NCBI GenBank assembly: GCA_017848965.1
Contig: JAFIHA010000065.1
Span: 1 to 64,000 of the forward strand
Source of the DNA: Dechloromonas aromatica (nom. nud.)
GTDB taxonomy: Bacteria > Pseudomonadota > Gammaproteobacteria > Burkholderiales > Rhodocyclaceae
Direction of reading: 5' to 3'
Length of the DNA stretch: 64,000 bases
Position 1 is the first letter of the stretch; each line of letters begins with the position of its first letter. Positions 16,270-23,916 of the stretch are shown piece after piece. A program made the position numbers and the translations under genes. The notes under the pieces were generated by a model. That model worked only from the letters and a program-made list of their open reading frames with translations, did not search any database and had not been told where the DNA came from.

Positions 16270-18186
16270 TCAGCCGTTTACGGCGCCCAGCGCACGGGCG
16301 ATGAAATCGCGCTTGACCCGTGGTTTTGGCACCCGCTCGTCGAACCAACGGCGGATATCGTCGTCGAGACAGATACCGTGCATGTAGTTGTAAAGCGCCT
16401 TGTTCAGCGCCTGGCCGAGGCTGGTGTGATCGACGCCGGTCGGATCGAAGAAGGCCACGTCGTTTTTGGCGAAGCCCTTGAACGGCAGCGGTTTGAGCGT
16501 GATCCCGTATTCTTCGGGATTGCGTCCGACCGGCGAATGCACGGTGCACGCGAAGCGGTGGAAGAAGCCGGACTGGATGCAGCCCTCGGCGAACAACTGG
16601 CGCACGTATTCCAGCGCATCGACCGTGTCCTGCACGGTCTGCGTCGGGAAGCCGTACATCAGGTAGGCATGGACCAGGATGCCGGCGTCGGTGAAGGCGC
16701 GGGTGACACGCGCTACCTGGTCGACCGAGACGCCTTTTTTCATCAGCGCCAGCAGGCGGTCGGAAGCGACTTCCAGACCACCGGAAATGGCGATGCAGCC
16801 GCTGTCGGCGAGCTGCAGGCAGAGTTCGGGCGTGAACGACTTCTCGAAGCGGACGTTGCCCCACCAGGAAATCGCCAGATTGCGCCGCTGCAGTTCATCG
16901 GCCAGCGCGCGCAGCGCCTTCGGCGGGGCCGCCTCGTCGACAAAGTGGAAACCGCTGTGGCCGGTCTCGTCGACGATGCGCTCGATGCGGTCGACCAGCG
17001 TGCTGGCGTTGGCGGCTTCGAAGCGCGAGATGTAGTCGAGGCTGACGTCGCAGAAGCTGCATTTTTTCCAGTAGCAGCCGTGGGCGACGGTCAGCTTGTT
17101 CCAGTGGCCGTCCGACCACAGCCGGTGCATCGGATTGAGCATGTCGAGCAGCGACAGGTAACGGGCTAGCGGCAGGCCGTCCCAGGTCGGCGTGCCGACA
17201 TCCTCGAAGGGCACATCCGGCTCGCCGCTGGTGAACCAGCGCACGGCGCCGTCGACGCGGGTGAAGGTGCGCAGCAGGTTGAGGCGCGGCCGTTCCCCGG
17301 CCAGGTGCTCGATCAGCGCCAGCAGCGGCGCTTCGCCGTCGTCGAGGGTGATGTAGTCGACGTAATCGAAGACGCGCGGCTCGGCCAGTTCGCGCAGCTC
17401 GGTATTGACCCAGCCGCCGCCGAGGACGATGACGATCTGCGGGGACTTCGCCTTCACCGCCTGGGCGATGCGGAAGGCGGCATAGACCGAGCCGGGGAAG
17501 GGCACCGAGAGCAGCAAAATATCCGGATTTTCACGGTCGACCGTCGAAATCGCCAGTTTTTCCAGCGTCGTGTCGACCAGCGTCGGCGGCGCCGCCAGCG
17601 CCTGCGCCAGCGGCTCGAAGCTGGGCTGGCTCTGGGCCAGCGATTCGGCGTAGCGGACGAACTCGAAGCGCGGGTCGGCGGCCTCGCGGATGACGTCGGC
17701 GAGGTCGTTGAGGAAGAGCGTCGCCAGGTGGCGGGCGCGGTCCTGGATGCCGAGCGCGCCGAAGGCCCAGCCGAGCGGATCACCGCTGCCGTCGTCGACA
17801 TAGTGGTCGAGCGCCGAGAAGCGCGGCCCTTCGGGCAGGAAGGCGCGCGTGCAGATGCGGTGCGCCAGCGAGCTGTCGCGGCCCTGCAGCAAGGCCAGCG
17901 CCGGCCCGGTAGCGACGCGGTAGCGCTCGAACTGGTTGAGGAAGGTCTTGATCGTCGGCGAGCGCTGCTTGCGCGGCAGCGCTTCCGCCGCCGCCCGCAA
18001 CTGGTCGAGGCCGGCCGGTGAGAGCAATTCGAGGACCGTGCCCAGCGCCAGGTCGGCCTGCGTCGCGTGGAAGCCGCGCGAACGCAGGAAGCCGGTCAGG
18101 TAGGCCGTCGCCGGGTAGGGCGTGTTCAGTTGCGTCAGCGGCGGAATCAGCGACAGCAGGCGGGGGCGGGCAGGCAGGGTGGTCAT
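16270..18186 (-). CDS. B12-binding-domain radical SAM protein
   Basis: A 638-residue radical SAM enzyme of the cobalamin-binding-domain type. The N-terminal half resembles a B12-binding fold (ILLLSVPFPGSVYAAFRIAQ, VIVLGGGWVNTEL). The Fe-S motif is C371-x4-C376-x2-C379 (HGCYWKKCSFCD), the spaced variant seen in a subset of this family rather than plain CxxxCxxC. Downstream motifs ISGGLEVASDRLLALMKKG and YLMYGFPTQTVQDTVDALE match the SAM-binding barrel. Substrate is unknown; the group includes methylases and ring-forming enzymes. No substrate or maturation gene is adjacent. It runs convergent with the CsgG-like gene and is upstream of no obvious operon partner. Confidence 0.85.
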   Translation of the reverse strand: MTTLPARPRLLSLIPPLTQLNTPYPATAYLTGFLRSRGFHATQADLALGTVLELLSPAGLDQLRAAAEALPRKQRSPTIKTFLNQFERYRVATGPALALLQGRDSSLAHRICTRAFLPEGPRFSALDHYVDDGSGDPLGWAFGALGIQDRARHLATLFLNDLADVIREAADPRFEFVRYAESLAQSQPSFEPLAQALAAPPTLVDTTLEKLAISTVDRENPDILLLSVPFPGSVYAAFRIAQAVKAKSPQIVIVLGGGWVNTELRELAEPRVFDYVDYITLDDGEAPLLALIEHLAGERPRLNLLRTFTRVDGAVRWFTSGEPDVPFEDVGTPTWDGLPLARYLSLLDMLNPMHRLWSDGHWNKLTVAHGCYWKKCSFCDVSLDYISRFEAANASTLVDRIERIVDETGHSGFHFVDEAAPPKALRALADELQRRNLAISWWGNVRFEKSFTPELCLQLADSGCIAISGGLEVASDRLLALMKKGVSVDQVARVTRAFTDAGILVHAYLMYGFPTQTVQDTVDALEYVRQLFAEGCIQSGFFHRFACTVHSPVGRNPEEYGITLKPLPFKGFAKNDVAFFDPTGVDHTSLGQALNKALYNYMHGICLDDDIRRWFDERVPKPRVKRDFIARALGAVNG

Positions 18187-18215
18187 CGCCGGCAGTTTAC
18201 CCGCTGCCGCCGGTA

Positions 18216-18253
18216 AACGACACGGGGCGGCTCGTCGGCCGCCCCGTGTCGTT
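18216..18253 (-). terminator. Strong 16-bp stem-loop downstream of 18264-18899
   Basis: A perfect 16-bp inverted repeat (18216-18231 with 18238-18253) and a six-base loop lie in the 77-bp gap after the stop codon of the repeat protein. On the minus strand it is followed by TTTACC, a weak T-run, so it is probably an intrinsic terminator or 3'-end stabiliser. Confidence 0.6.
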
Positions 18254-18263
18254 GTGTCTGGTC

Positions 18264-18899
18264 TTAGCTGCTGGCCGAGCCGAGGGCCAGCTTCTGCTTG
18301 TTGTACTGCTCGAGCGCGCGCTGCGTGCCGTAGGCGATCGCTTCCTCGGTCGAGGCGAACTGGCGACGGCCGTTGCTGCTGGTCGCTTCGCTCGGAGTCG
18401 TGGTCTGGCTGGTCTGATTGCCGTTGCCGGACTGTTCGGCGGCGCGGGCGGTACCGTAGGCGATGGCGGCGTCGACCGAGGAAAACTGGCGGCGCGCGCT
18501 GCCGTTCGTCGCCGCAGCCTGCTGGGTGGTATCGGTCGTGCCGGTGGCCCGGCTGCCCTGCTGTTCGGTGGCGCGCTGCGCGCCATAGGCGATCGCTTCG
18601 TCGACCGAAGCGAACTGGCGCCGCTCCGGTCGGCTGCTTTCCGCCTGCTGGCGGGCAACCCCCTCGCTGCTCAGGGTGACCTTGGTCGAACTGCCGGCAC
18701 TGGCCGTCGACGTTGTCCCGGAAATCTGTTGCAGCGCGTTTTTCACCCCGCTGCTGTCGGCACCGATCGCCGTTGCCATCTTCTCGGTGGCCTTCAGGCT
18801 GCTGGTCAGCGAATTCATTGCGCGCTCGCCGCGGTTGCCGGTGATCTGGCTGCGGTAGGGGTCCTGGGCGGGGGTGCTGGAATTGACGGTGGTGGGCAT
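18264..18899 (-). CDS. Uncharacterised protein with three RRQF...AIAYG motif repeats
   Basis: I do not recognise this 211-residue protein. It has three copies of a 21-22-residue motif starting at R93, R136 and R178: RRQFASVDEAIAYGAQRATE, RRQFSSVDAAIAYGTARAAE and RRQFASTEEAIAYGTQRALE. The copies are about 42 residues apart and joined by Ser/Thr/Gln/Asn-rich linkers. Each motif looks like a short amphipathic helix after a basic start. The first 90 residues are Ser/Thr-rich with a helical stretch (AMNSLTSSLKATEKMATAIGA). There is no signal peptide. It lies alone on its strand, followed by a strong hairpin. It could be a multivalent binding protein, but no role is established. Confidence 0.65.
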   Translation of the reverse strand: MPTTVNSSTPAQDPYRSQITGNRGERAMNSLTSSLKATEKMATAIGADSSGVKNALQQISGTTSTASAGSSTKVTLSSEGVARQQAESSRPERRQFASVDEAIAYGAQRATEQQGSRATGTTDTTQQAAATNGSARRQFSSVDAAIAYGTARAAEQSGNGNQTSQTTTPSEATSSNGRRQFASTEEAIAYGTQRALEQYNKQKLALGSASS

Positions 18900-19051
18900 G
18901 ATGACCTCGCGAAAAACGGTGCGCCGGATCAGCGATCCGGACAGACCTCCACTTTACGCCATTGGCGGCAACTGCGCAAAAAATGGGCAGGGCAACAAAA
19001 TCGCTTATCCGTCAGTCGGCTAGATTGCCCGCCCAGTGCGCTTCCACAGAC

Positions 19052-19060
19052 TTATCCACA
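19052..19060 (+). promoter_or_regulatory. Perfect DnaA-box sequence upstream of dinB
   Basis: TTATCCACA matches the strongest DnaA box. Two weaker TTATCC cores lie nearby (near 19003 on the plus strand and near 19076 on the minus strand). This may be a regulatory DnaA site or chance; the region lacks the AT-rich unwinding element and the gene context of an origin. Confidence 0.4.
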
Positions 19061-19111
19061 ACTTTCGGGGATAAGCTGGATGCTGGTGCAGAGAGCTTTT
19101 TCGGCGATATA

Positions 19112-19127
19112 CTGTGGATATGAACAG
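19112..19127. promoter_or_regulatory. LexA (SOS) box over the dinB start
   Basis: CTGT-N8-ACAG with an AT-leaning centre (GGATATGA) matches the LexA operator consensus of beta- and gammaproteobacteria. It overlaps the possible start codons of dinB (GTG 19114, ATG 19120), so LexA would block transcription initiation or early elongation, consistent with SOS control. Confidence 0.65.
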
Positions 19128-20268
19128 TCATCGCCGCATCGCCCATCTCGACATGGACGCCTTTTTCGCGTCGGTCGAGCTGCGGCATTACCCGATGCTG
19201 CGCGGCCAGCCGGTGGTCGTCGGCGGTCGCCGCGTCGACCGCCCGGTCGAGCAGGCTGACGGCAGCCTGCGTTTCGCCCGCCTGCGCGATTACGTCGGGC
19301 GCGGCGTGATCACCACCTCGACCTACGAGGCGCGGGCGCTCGGCGTCTTTTCCGGGATGGGGCTGATGAAGGCGGCGCAACTGGCGCCCGACGCCATCCT
19401 GCTGCCGGCCAACTTCGACGCCTACCGCGACTACTCGCGGCGTTTCAAGGCGGCGGTGGCGAGCGTCGCGCCGGTGATCGAGGACCGCGGCATCGACGAA
19501 ATCTACATCGACCTGAGCGGCATCGCCGAGGACAGCCTGCCGCTGGCCCGGCGGATCAAGCAGGCGGTATTCGCGGCGACCGGGCTGAGCTGCTCGATCG
19601 GCATCACCCCGAACAAGCTGCTGGCCAAGATTGCCTCCGACCTCGACAAGCCCGACGGCATCACCATCCTCAGCCATGAGGACGTGCCGACGCGGATCTG
19701 GCCGCTGGCAGCGCGCAAGATCAACGGCATCGGCCCGAAAGCGGCCGAGCGGCTGCGCGCGATGGGCGTGGACACGGTCGGCCAGTTGGCGGCGGTGGCC
19801 GAGAGCGAACTGGTCCGCCGCTTCGGCGCCAGCACCGGCAGCTGGCTATGGCGCGCCGCCCGCGGTATCGACGAGCGGCCGCTGGTGACCGAGCGCGACC
19901 CCAAGTCGGTCAGCCGCGAGAGCACCTTCGAGCGCGACCTCGACGTCGGCCTCGACCGCGCGGCGCTGTCCGAGGCCTTCACCGGGCTGTGCGCCCGGGT
20001 CGCCGACGACCTCGCGCGCAAGGGCCTGGTGGCGCGGACGGTCGGCGTCAAGCTGCGCTTCGCCGACTTCAGCACGGTCACCCGCGACCTGACGCTGGCC
20101 GAACCGCTGGCCGACGCCCAGGCGATTCGCAAGGCGGCCGGGCAGTGCCTGAAGCGCATCGCGCTCGGCAAGCGCATCCGCCTGCTCGGCGTGCGCGCCG
20201 CCGGGCTGCAAGCGCCAGTGGCGACGCCGGCGCCGCTGGCGGTGCAGGCCGAGTTGCAACTCTTTTAG
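19120..20268 (+). CDS. dinB: DNA polymerase IV (Y-family, translesion)
   Basis: A 382-residue error-prone polymerase for lesion bypass. The N-terminal catalytic signature HLDMDAFFASVEL supplies the first metal aspartate, and DRGIDEIYIDLSGI the catalytic Asp-Glu pair. CSIGITPNKLLAKIASDLDKP and the helix-hairpin-helix KINGIGPKAAERL of the thumb follow, then the little-finger domain. The family usually has S-I-D-E-A-Y-L-D at the second motif; here it is G-I-D-E-I-Y-I-D. The start could be ATG 19120 or GTG 19114. A LexA box overlaps the start, indicating SOS induction. No C-terminal clamp-binding motif is obvious beyond the final ELQLF, which resembles the canonical QL-x-LF type. Confidence 0.93.
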   Translation: MNSHRRIAHLDMDAFFASVELRHYPMLRGQPVVVGGRRVDRPVEQADGSLRFARLRDYVGRGVITTSTYEARALGVFSGMGLMKAAQLAPDAILLPANFDAYRDYSRRFKAAVASVAPVIEDRGIDEIYIDLSGIAEDSLPLARRIKQAVFAATGLSCSIGITPNKLLAKIASDLDKPDGITILSHEDVPTRIWPLAARKINGIGPKAAERLRAMGVDTVGQLAAVAESELVRRFGASTGSWLWRAARGIDERPLVTERDPKSVSRESTFERDLDVGLDRAALSEAFTGLCARVADDLARKGLVARTVGVKLRFADFSTVTRDLTLAEPLADAQAIRKAAGQCLKRIALGKRIRLLGVRAAGLQAPVATPAPLAVQAELQLF

Positions 20269-20319
20269 CGGCCAGCGTCGCCTGCCTTTATCATTCGCGC
20301 TTTTGCGCCGGCCGCCGCC

Positions 20320-21189
20320 ATGTCCTACCTGCTCATCGTCAACCTGATCTGGTCGTTTTCCTTCAGCCTGATCGGCCAGTATCTCGCCGGCCAGGTCGAT
20401 AGCGACTTCGCCGTGCTTGCCCGGGTTGCCGTCGCCGCCCTGATCTTCTTGCCGTTCACCGTCTGGCGCGGCCTGCCGGCGCGGCTGGCGGCCGGTTTCT
20501 GGCTGGCCGGGGCGCTGCAGTTCGGCATCACCTACCTCTGCCTGTACCGCAGCTTCAGCGTGCTGACGGTGCCGGAAGTGCTGCTGTTCACGGTGCTGAC
20601 GCCGATCTACGTGACCCTGATCGAGGACGCGCTCGAACGCCGCTTCAACCGCTGGGCGCTGTTCGCCGCCGCGGTCGCCGTCGGCGGCGGCATCCTGATC
20701 CGCTGGCAGCCGCTGGCCGGCGAATTCCTGTGGGGCTTCGTGCTGCTGCAGATCGCCAACGCGACCTTCGCCGCCGGCCAGGTGCTGTGCCGCCATCTGC
20801 TGCTGCATCATCCGGTCGAACTGCCGCTGTACCGCTTCTTCGGCCATTTCTTCCTTGGCGCGCTGGTCCTTGTGCTGCCGTCCTTCCTGATCTTCGGCAA
20901 CCCGGACAAGCTGCCGGTGACGGCGATGCAGTGGGGCGTGCTGCTGTGGATGGGGCTGTTCGCCACGGCGCTCGGCATGTTCTGGTGGGTCAAGGGCAGC
21001 ACCCGCGTCGACGCCGGCACGCTGGCGGTGATGAACGAGCTGCATGTGCCGCTCGGCCTGCTGGTCAATCTGCTGATCTGGAATCGCGACGCCGACCTTG
21101 CCAAGATCGCGCTCGGCGGCAGCGTCATCCTGCTGTCGCTGGCGATCAACCGGCTCGGGCGGCGAACGTCGGCGCTGGCGGCAAGCTGA
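20320..21189 (+). CDS. DMT-superfamily (EamA-like) transporter
   Basis: A 289-residue inner-membrane protein with ten hydrophobic segments arranged as two EamA halves, typical of drug/metabolite exporters. Features include the N-terminal MSYLLIVNLIWSFSFSLIG helix, a second-half start near residue 145 (LLQIANATFAAGQVLCRHLL) and GTLAVMNELHVPLGLLVNLL, the conserved region before the last helices. The substrate is unknown; family members export amino acids, amines or metabolites. It follows dinB by 51 bp on the same strand but is probably a separate function. Confidence 0.85.
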   Translation: MSYLLIVNLIWSFSFSLIGQYLAGQVDSDFAVLARVAVAALIFLPFTVWRGLPARLAAGFWLAGALQFGITYLCLYRSFSVLTVPEVLLFTVLTPIYVTLIEDALERRFNRWALFAAAVAVGGGILIRWQPLAGEFLWGFVLLQIANATFAAGQVLCRHLLLHHPVELPLYRFFGHFFLGALVLVLPSFLIFGNPDKLPVTAMQWGVLLWMGLFATALGMFWWVKGSTRVDAGTLAVMNELHVPLGLLVNLLIWNRDADLAKIALGGSVILLSLAINRLGRRTSALAAS

Positions 21190-21230
21190 GCGCGGTTTTG
21201 AGGGATATCAAGTTCGCCCGCTTAATTCCT

Positions 21231-21257
21231 GAGTAAATTACTCAACATTGATTGAGT
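21231..21257. promoter_or_regulatory. Overlapping palindromes upstream of the chemoreceptor gene
   Basis: GAGTAA-A-TTACTC (21231-21243) and ACTCAA-CATTGA-TTGAGT (21240-21257) overlap and end 17 bp before the ATG at 21275. The shared half-site is GAGT/ACTC. They may be operator half-sites or mutually exclusive mRNA hairpins near the ribosome-binding site. Confidence 0.35.
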
Positions 21258-21274
21258 GACAGGCAGGAAGCAGC

Positions 21275-22372
21275 ATGTTTGGAATCCGCACCCGGCGCGA
21301 GCTGGCGGCAGTGGTGGCCGAGAATCACCAGATCAGGACGCAGTTGCTGGCCAGCGAGGCCGCCGCCGACGAGCTGCGGCGCCAGCTCGCCGACGACCGG
21401 GCAGCGAACCAGGCGCTGCTGGCGCGGCAGACCTTGCTCGATGGCGTACTCGGCAACATTCCCCGTTTCGGCAGTTCGCTGGCCGGCATTCAGCAGTCGT
21501 TTTCCGGTCTTTCCGGGCAGTTGGCCGGGGAAGCCGCGAGCGCCCGCGAGGCCGCCGCCGAATCCGACGCCAACCGCGCCGCCTTCGAGCAGATCGCCGC
21601 CAGCCTGCACGCGATGTTCGGGCGCATCAGCGCCGCCGGCGACAGCGTCGAGAACCTGACGCGGCGGGTCGGCGAGATTGGCGGCATCGTCCGGCTGATC
21701 CAGGAAATCGCCGAGCAGACCAACCTGCTGGCGCTCAACGCGGCGATCGAGGCGGCCCGGGCCGGCGAGGCCGGGCGCGGTTTCGCGGTGGTTGCCGACG
21801 AGGTGCGTAAGCTGGCCGAACGCACCGCCCGGGCGACCACCGAGATCGGCACGCTGGTCGTCGGCATCCAGGCCGAAACCGCCCAGGCCAAGGCGACCAT
21901 CGATCTCGGCGCCGGCGAGGCGGCCCGCCACGGTGCCGAAAGCGAGGCGGCGACGCAGAGCATGCAGCGCCTGCTGGCGATGTCGCAGCAGATGCAGGCG
22001 GCGATCGCCTCGTCGTCGCAGGTGGCTAGCGCCGAACTGGCCAACGTCGAGGAATTGCTGCTCAAGCTCGAGGTATACAAGGTCCTGCTCGGTCTTTCCG
22101 GCCTTGCCCCGGAGGCCCTGCCGGACGAGACCGAATGCCGGCTCGGTCGCTGGTACTACGAGGGCGAGGGCAAAGCCGGCTTCTCGCGGCTACCCGGCTA
22201 CCGCGAGATGGAAGGCCCGCACAAGGCGGTGCACGACCACGCCCGCCAGGCCGTCGCCTGCTATCGCCGAGGCGATCCGGCCGGCGCGCTGCAGGCGCTG
22301 ACGCGGATGGAAGAAGCCAACCTGGCGGTGATGCGCGGCATGCAGCAGATTCTCAACGGCGGGCATGGCTGA
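21275..22372 (+). CDS. Soluble methyl-accepting chemotaxis protein with C-terminal CZB-like domain
   Basis: A 365-residue cytoplasmic chemoreceptor without membrane segments. The N-terminus is a coiled coil (about 5-50). The signalling hairpin carries the family tip [20 protein letters not shown] and [16 protein letters not shown], which contact CheA and CheW. A C-terminal CZB-like domain (about 255-365) shows [26 protein letters not shown] and [16 protein letters not shown] domains bind zinc through three His and one Cys; the Cys and the later His pair are visible, but the first His position appears to be Glu ([12 protein letters not shown]). It overlaps the downstream DUF3079 gene by one base (TGATG), suggesting coupled translation. 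Confidence 0.9.
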   Translation: MFGIRTRRELAAVVAENHQIRTQLLASEAAADELRRQLADDRAANQALLARQTLLDGVLGNIPRFGSSLAGIQQSFSGLSGQLAGEAASAREAAAESDANRAAFEQIAASLHAMFGRISAAGDSVENLTRRVGEIGGIVRLIQEIAEQTNLLALNAAIEAARAGEAGRGFAVVADEVRKLAERTARATTEIGTLVVGIQAETAQAKATIDLGAGEAARHGAESEAATQSMQRLLAMSQQMQAAIASSSQVASAELANVEELLLKLEVYKVLLGLSGLAPEALPDETECRLGRWYYEGEGKAGFSRLPGYREMEGPHKAVHDHARQAVACYRRGDPAGALQALTRMEEANLAVMRGMQQILNGGHG

Positions 22373-22566
22373 TGGCCAAGAAATTCCCGCTGCATCCGAA
22401 GCACCCCGAGCGTATCTGCTGGGGCTGCGACCGCTATTGTCCGGCCGGCGAGATGGCCTGCGGCAACGGTTCCGGGCGCACCCAGCATCCGGCCGAACTG
22501 CTCGGCGAAGACTGGTACACCTTCGGCGACTGGGGCATCGTCGTCGACGAGCCGCCGGCTCAGTAG
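22372..22566 (+). CDS. DUF3079 small cysteine-containing protein
   Basis: A 64-residue protein matching DUF3079: it starts [20 protein letters not shown] and continues with RYCPAGEMACGNGSGRTQHP. Four cysteines in the first 31 residues (CWGC, YC, AC) suggest a small metal site. The C-terminus is acidic. Its ATG overlaps the stop of the chemoreceptor gene (TGATG), so the two are probably translationally coupled. Its 3' end overlaps the convergent patatin gene by seven bases. The family has no established function. Confidence 0.85.
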   Translation: MAKKFPLHPKHPERICWGCDRYCPAGEMACGNGSGRTQHPAELLGEDWYTFGDWGIVVDEPPAQ

Positions 22567-23597
22567 AACAGCGCGCCGAGGTCGAGCGTCGGCTGCCGGC
22601 CGAGCGCCTCGCGCTTGCTGTCCAGCCAGCGGCGGGCGACCGCCCGGCCGAGCGCGTGCAGTTCTTCGAAGAACTGACGATTGACCGCCAGCTTGCTGTC
22701 GCCAGGCAGTTCGCCGAGCACGCTGTCGGCGCTGATGGCGTGGAAGCGCAGGCGGGCAAAGCGGCGCTCCAGGCGGGCGATCGGCAGGCGGTCGAGGAGC
22801 CAGTCGGGGAGCGGATTGCTGTCGCCGATCTGCTCGCGCAGGTGGGCGAACATCCGCATCTCGCGCAGGAAGGTCGAATTGAAGGCGAGTTCGCGCAGGC
22901 GTTCGCGGATTTCCTTGGCGCTTTCCGGCGTTTCCGAATAGTGCAGCGGTGTCAGCAGGACCAGCATCAGGTCGGCCGACTGGCAGTGGTAGACCAGCGG
23001 AAAGACCGCCGGATTGGCGCTGTAGCCGCCGTCCCAGTAAGGTTCGCCGTCGATGACGATGGTCCGGTGGATGGTCGGCAGGCAGGCCGAGGCGAGCAGC
23101 ACGTCGGCCGACAGCTCCTGATTCTGGAACAGGCGCAGCTTGCCGGAGTTGGCGTGGGTGGTGGCGATGAACAGCTTGACCGGACTGCCGGCGCGCAGGG
23201 CGGCGAAGTCGATCTGGCGCTCGATGACGTCGCGCAGCGGGTTGAGGTCGAAGGGGTTTAACTGCTCCGGGCTGAGGTGGTCGGTCCATTGCAGCATCAT
23301 CTTCAGCGCCGGTGCCATGCTCGCCACCTGGTTGCCGGAAAATTGCGCCGGCAGGGTGTCGGCGATCGCCAGCCAGAAATCGGCCAGCGCCCGCCGCGCG
23401 CCGGCGCGGCCTCCGTGCAGCAGGCCGTGGGCGAGACAGGCGGCGTTCATGGCGCCGGCACTGGTGCCGCTGACGCCCTCGAAATCGATCGATTCGTCTT
23501 CGAGCAGCGCGTCGAGCACGCCCCAGGTGAAGGCGCCATGGGCGCCGCCGCCCTGCAGGGCGAGGTTGATCCGGGCGGGCAGGGCTGAGCTGGACAT
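22560..23597 (-). CDS. Patatin-like phospholipase
   Basis: A 345-residue cytoplasmic acyl hydrolase. The oxyanion motif GGGAHGAFTWG (about 15-25), the nucleophile elbow GTSAGAMNA (serine near 45) and the catalytic aspartate in DGGYSANPAVFP are all present. The ATG at 23597 has GGAG upstream and begins MSSSALPARINLALQGGG, the usual start of the family; a longer frame upstream has no family similarity. It is the last gene of a three-gene unit: patatin lipoprotein, lipoyl-like protein, this gene. Related proteins act on membrane lipids or polyhydroxybutyrate-linked pathways; the substrate here is unknown. Confidence 0.87.
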   Translation of the reverse strand: MSSSALPARINLALQGGGAHGAFTWGVLDALLEDESIDFEGVSGTSAGAMNAACLAHGLLHGGRAGARRALADFWLAIADTLPAQFSGNQVASMAPALKMMLQWTDHLSPEQLNPFDLNPLRDVIERQIDFAALRAGSPVKLFIATTHANSGKLRLFQNQELSADVLLASACLPTIHRTIVIDGEPYWDGGYSANPAVFPLVYHCQSADLMLVLLTPLHYSETPESAKEIRERLRELAFNSTFLREMRMFAHLREQIGDSNPLPDWLLDRLPIARLERRFARLRFHAISADSVLGELPGDSKLAVNRQFFEELHALGRAVARRWLDSKREALGRQPTLDLGALFY

Positions 23598-23638
23598 CGG
23601 CAGGGACTCCACGGTGACGACGCCCCGATGATAGCCGC

Positions 23639-23884
23639 TTAATCGCACTCCAGCGTGACCAGCGGCGCGCCTTCGGCGACGTGGTCGCCGGCGCGGACAT
23701 GGACTTCGACGACGCGGCCGGCGTAGGGCGTCGGAATGTCGAGCGCGACCTTGCCGGTTTCCAGGGTCAGGATATTGTCGTCGTGGCGCATCTGCTCGCC
23801 CGGCGCGACCAGCACTTCCAGGATGAAGACGTCGCCGCTGGCGCAGGAGCCGCAGCTCTGCCAGCACTCCGGGTACTTCGGCAT
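23639..23884 (-). CDS. Stand-alone biotin/lipoyl-attachment-like domain protein
   Basis: An 81-residue single-domain protein. ILTLETGKVALDIPTPYAG has the hairpin turn and lysine of a lipoyl or biotinyl domain (ETGK in place of ETDK/EAMK), and residues 18-81 form the whole barrel (VFILEVLVAPGEQMRHDD through VAEGAPLVTLECD). The N-terminus is unusual: MPKYPECWQSCGSCASGD has three cysteines (C-x3-C-x2-C) that could bind metal. Lipoyl domains normally belong to large dehydrogenase complexes; here it lies between two patatin-like lipase genes, 32 and 41 bp from its neighbours, so it is probably co-transcribed with them. Confidence 0.8.
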   Translation of the reverse strand: MPKYPECWQSCGSCASGDVFILEVLVAPGEQMRHDDNILTLETGKVALDIPTPYAGRVVEVHVRAGDHVAEGAPLVTLECD

Positions 23885-23916
23885 GTGGACGGTGCGGTGC
23901 GCCACGGTCGCCCGCT

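Noticed and set aside
19002..19127. Possible replication origin from the perfect DnaA box and two TTATCC cores
   Set aside because: No AT-rich unwinding region, no dnaA, dnaN or gyrB neighbours, and only one consensus box; kept only as a possible regulatory site.
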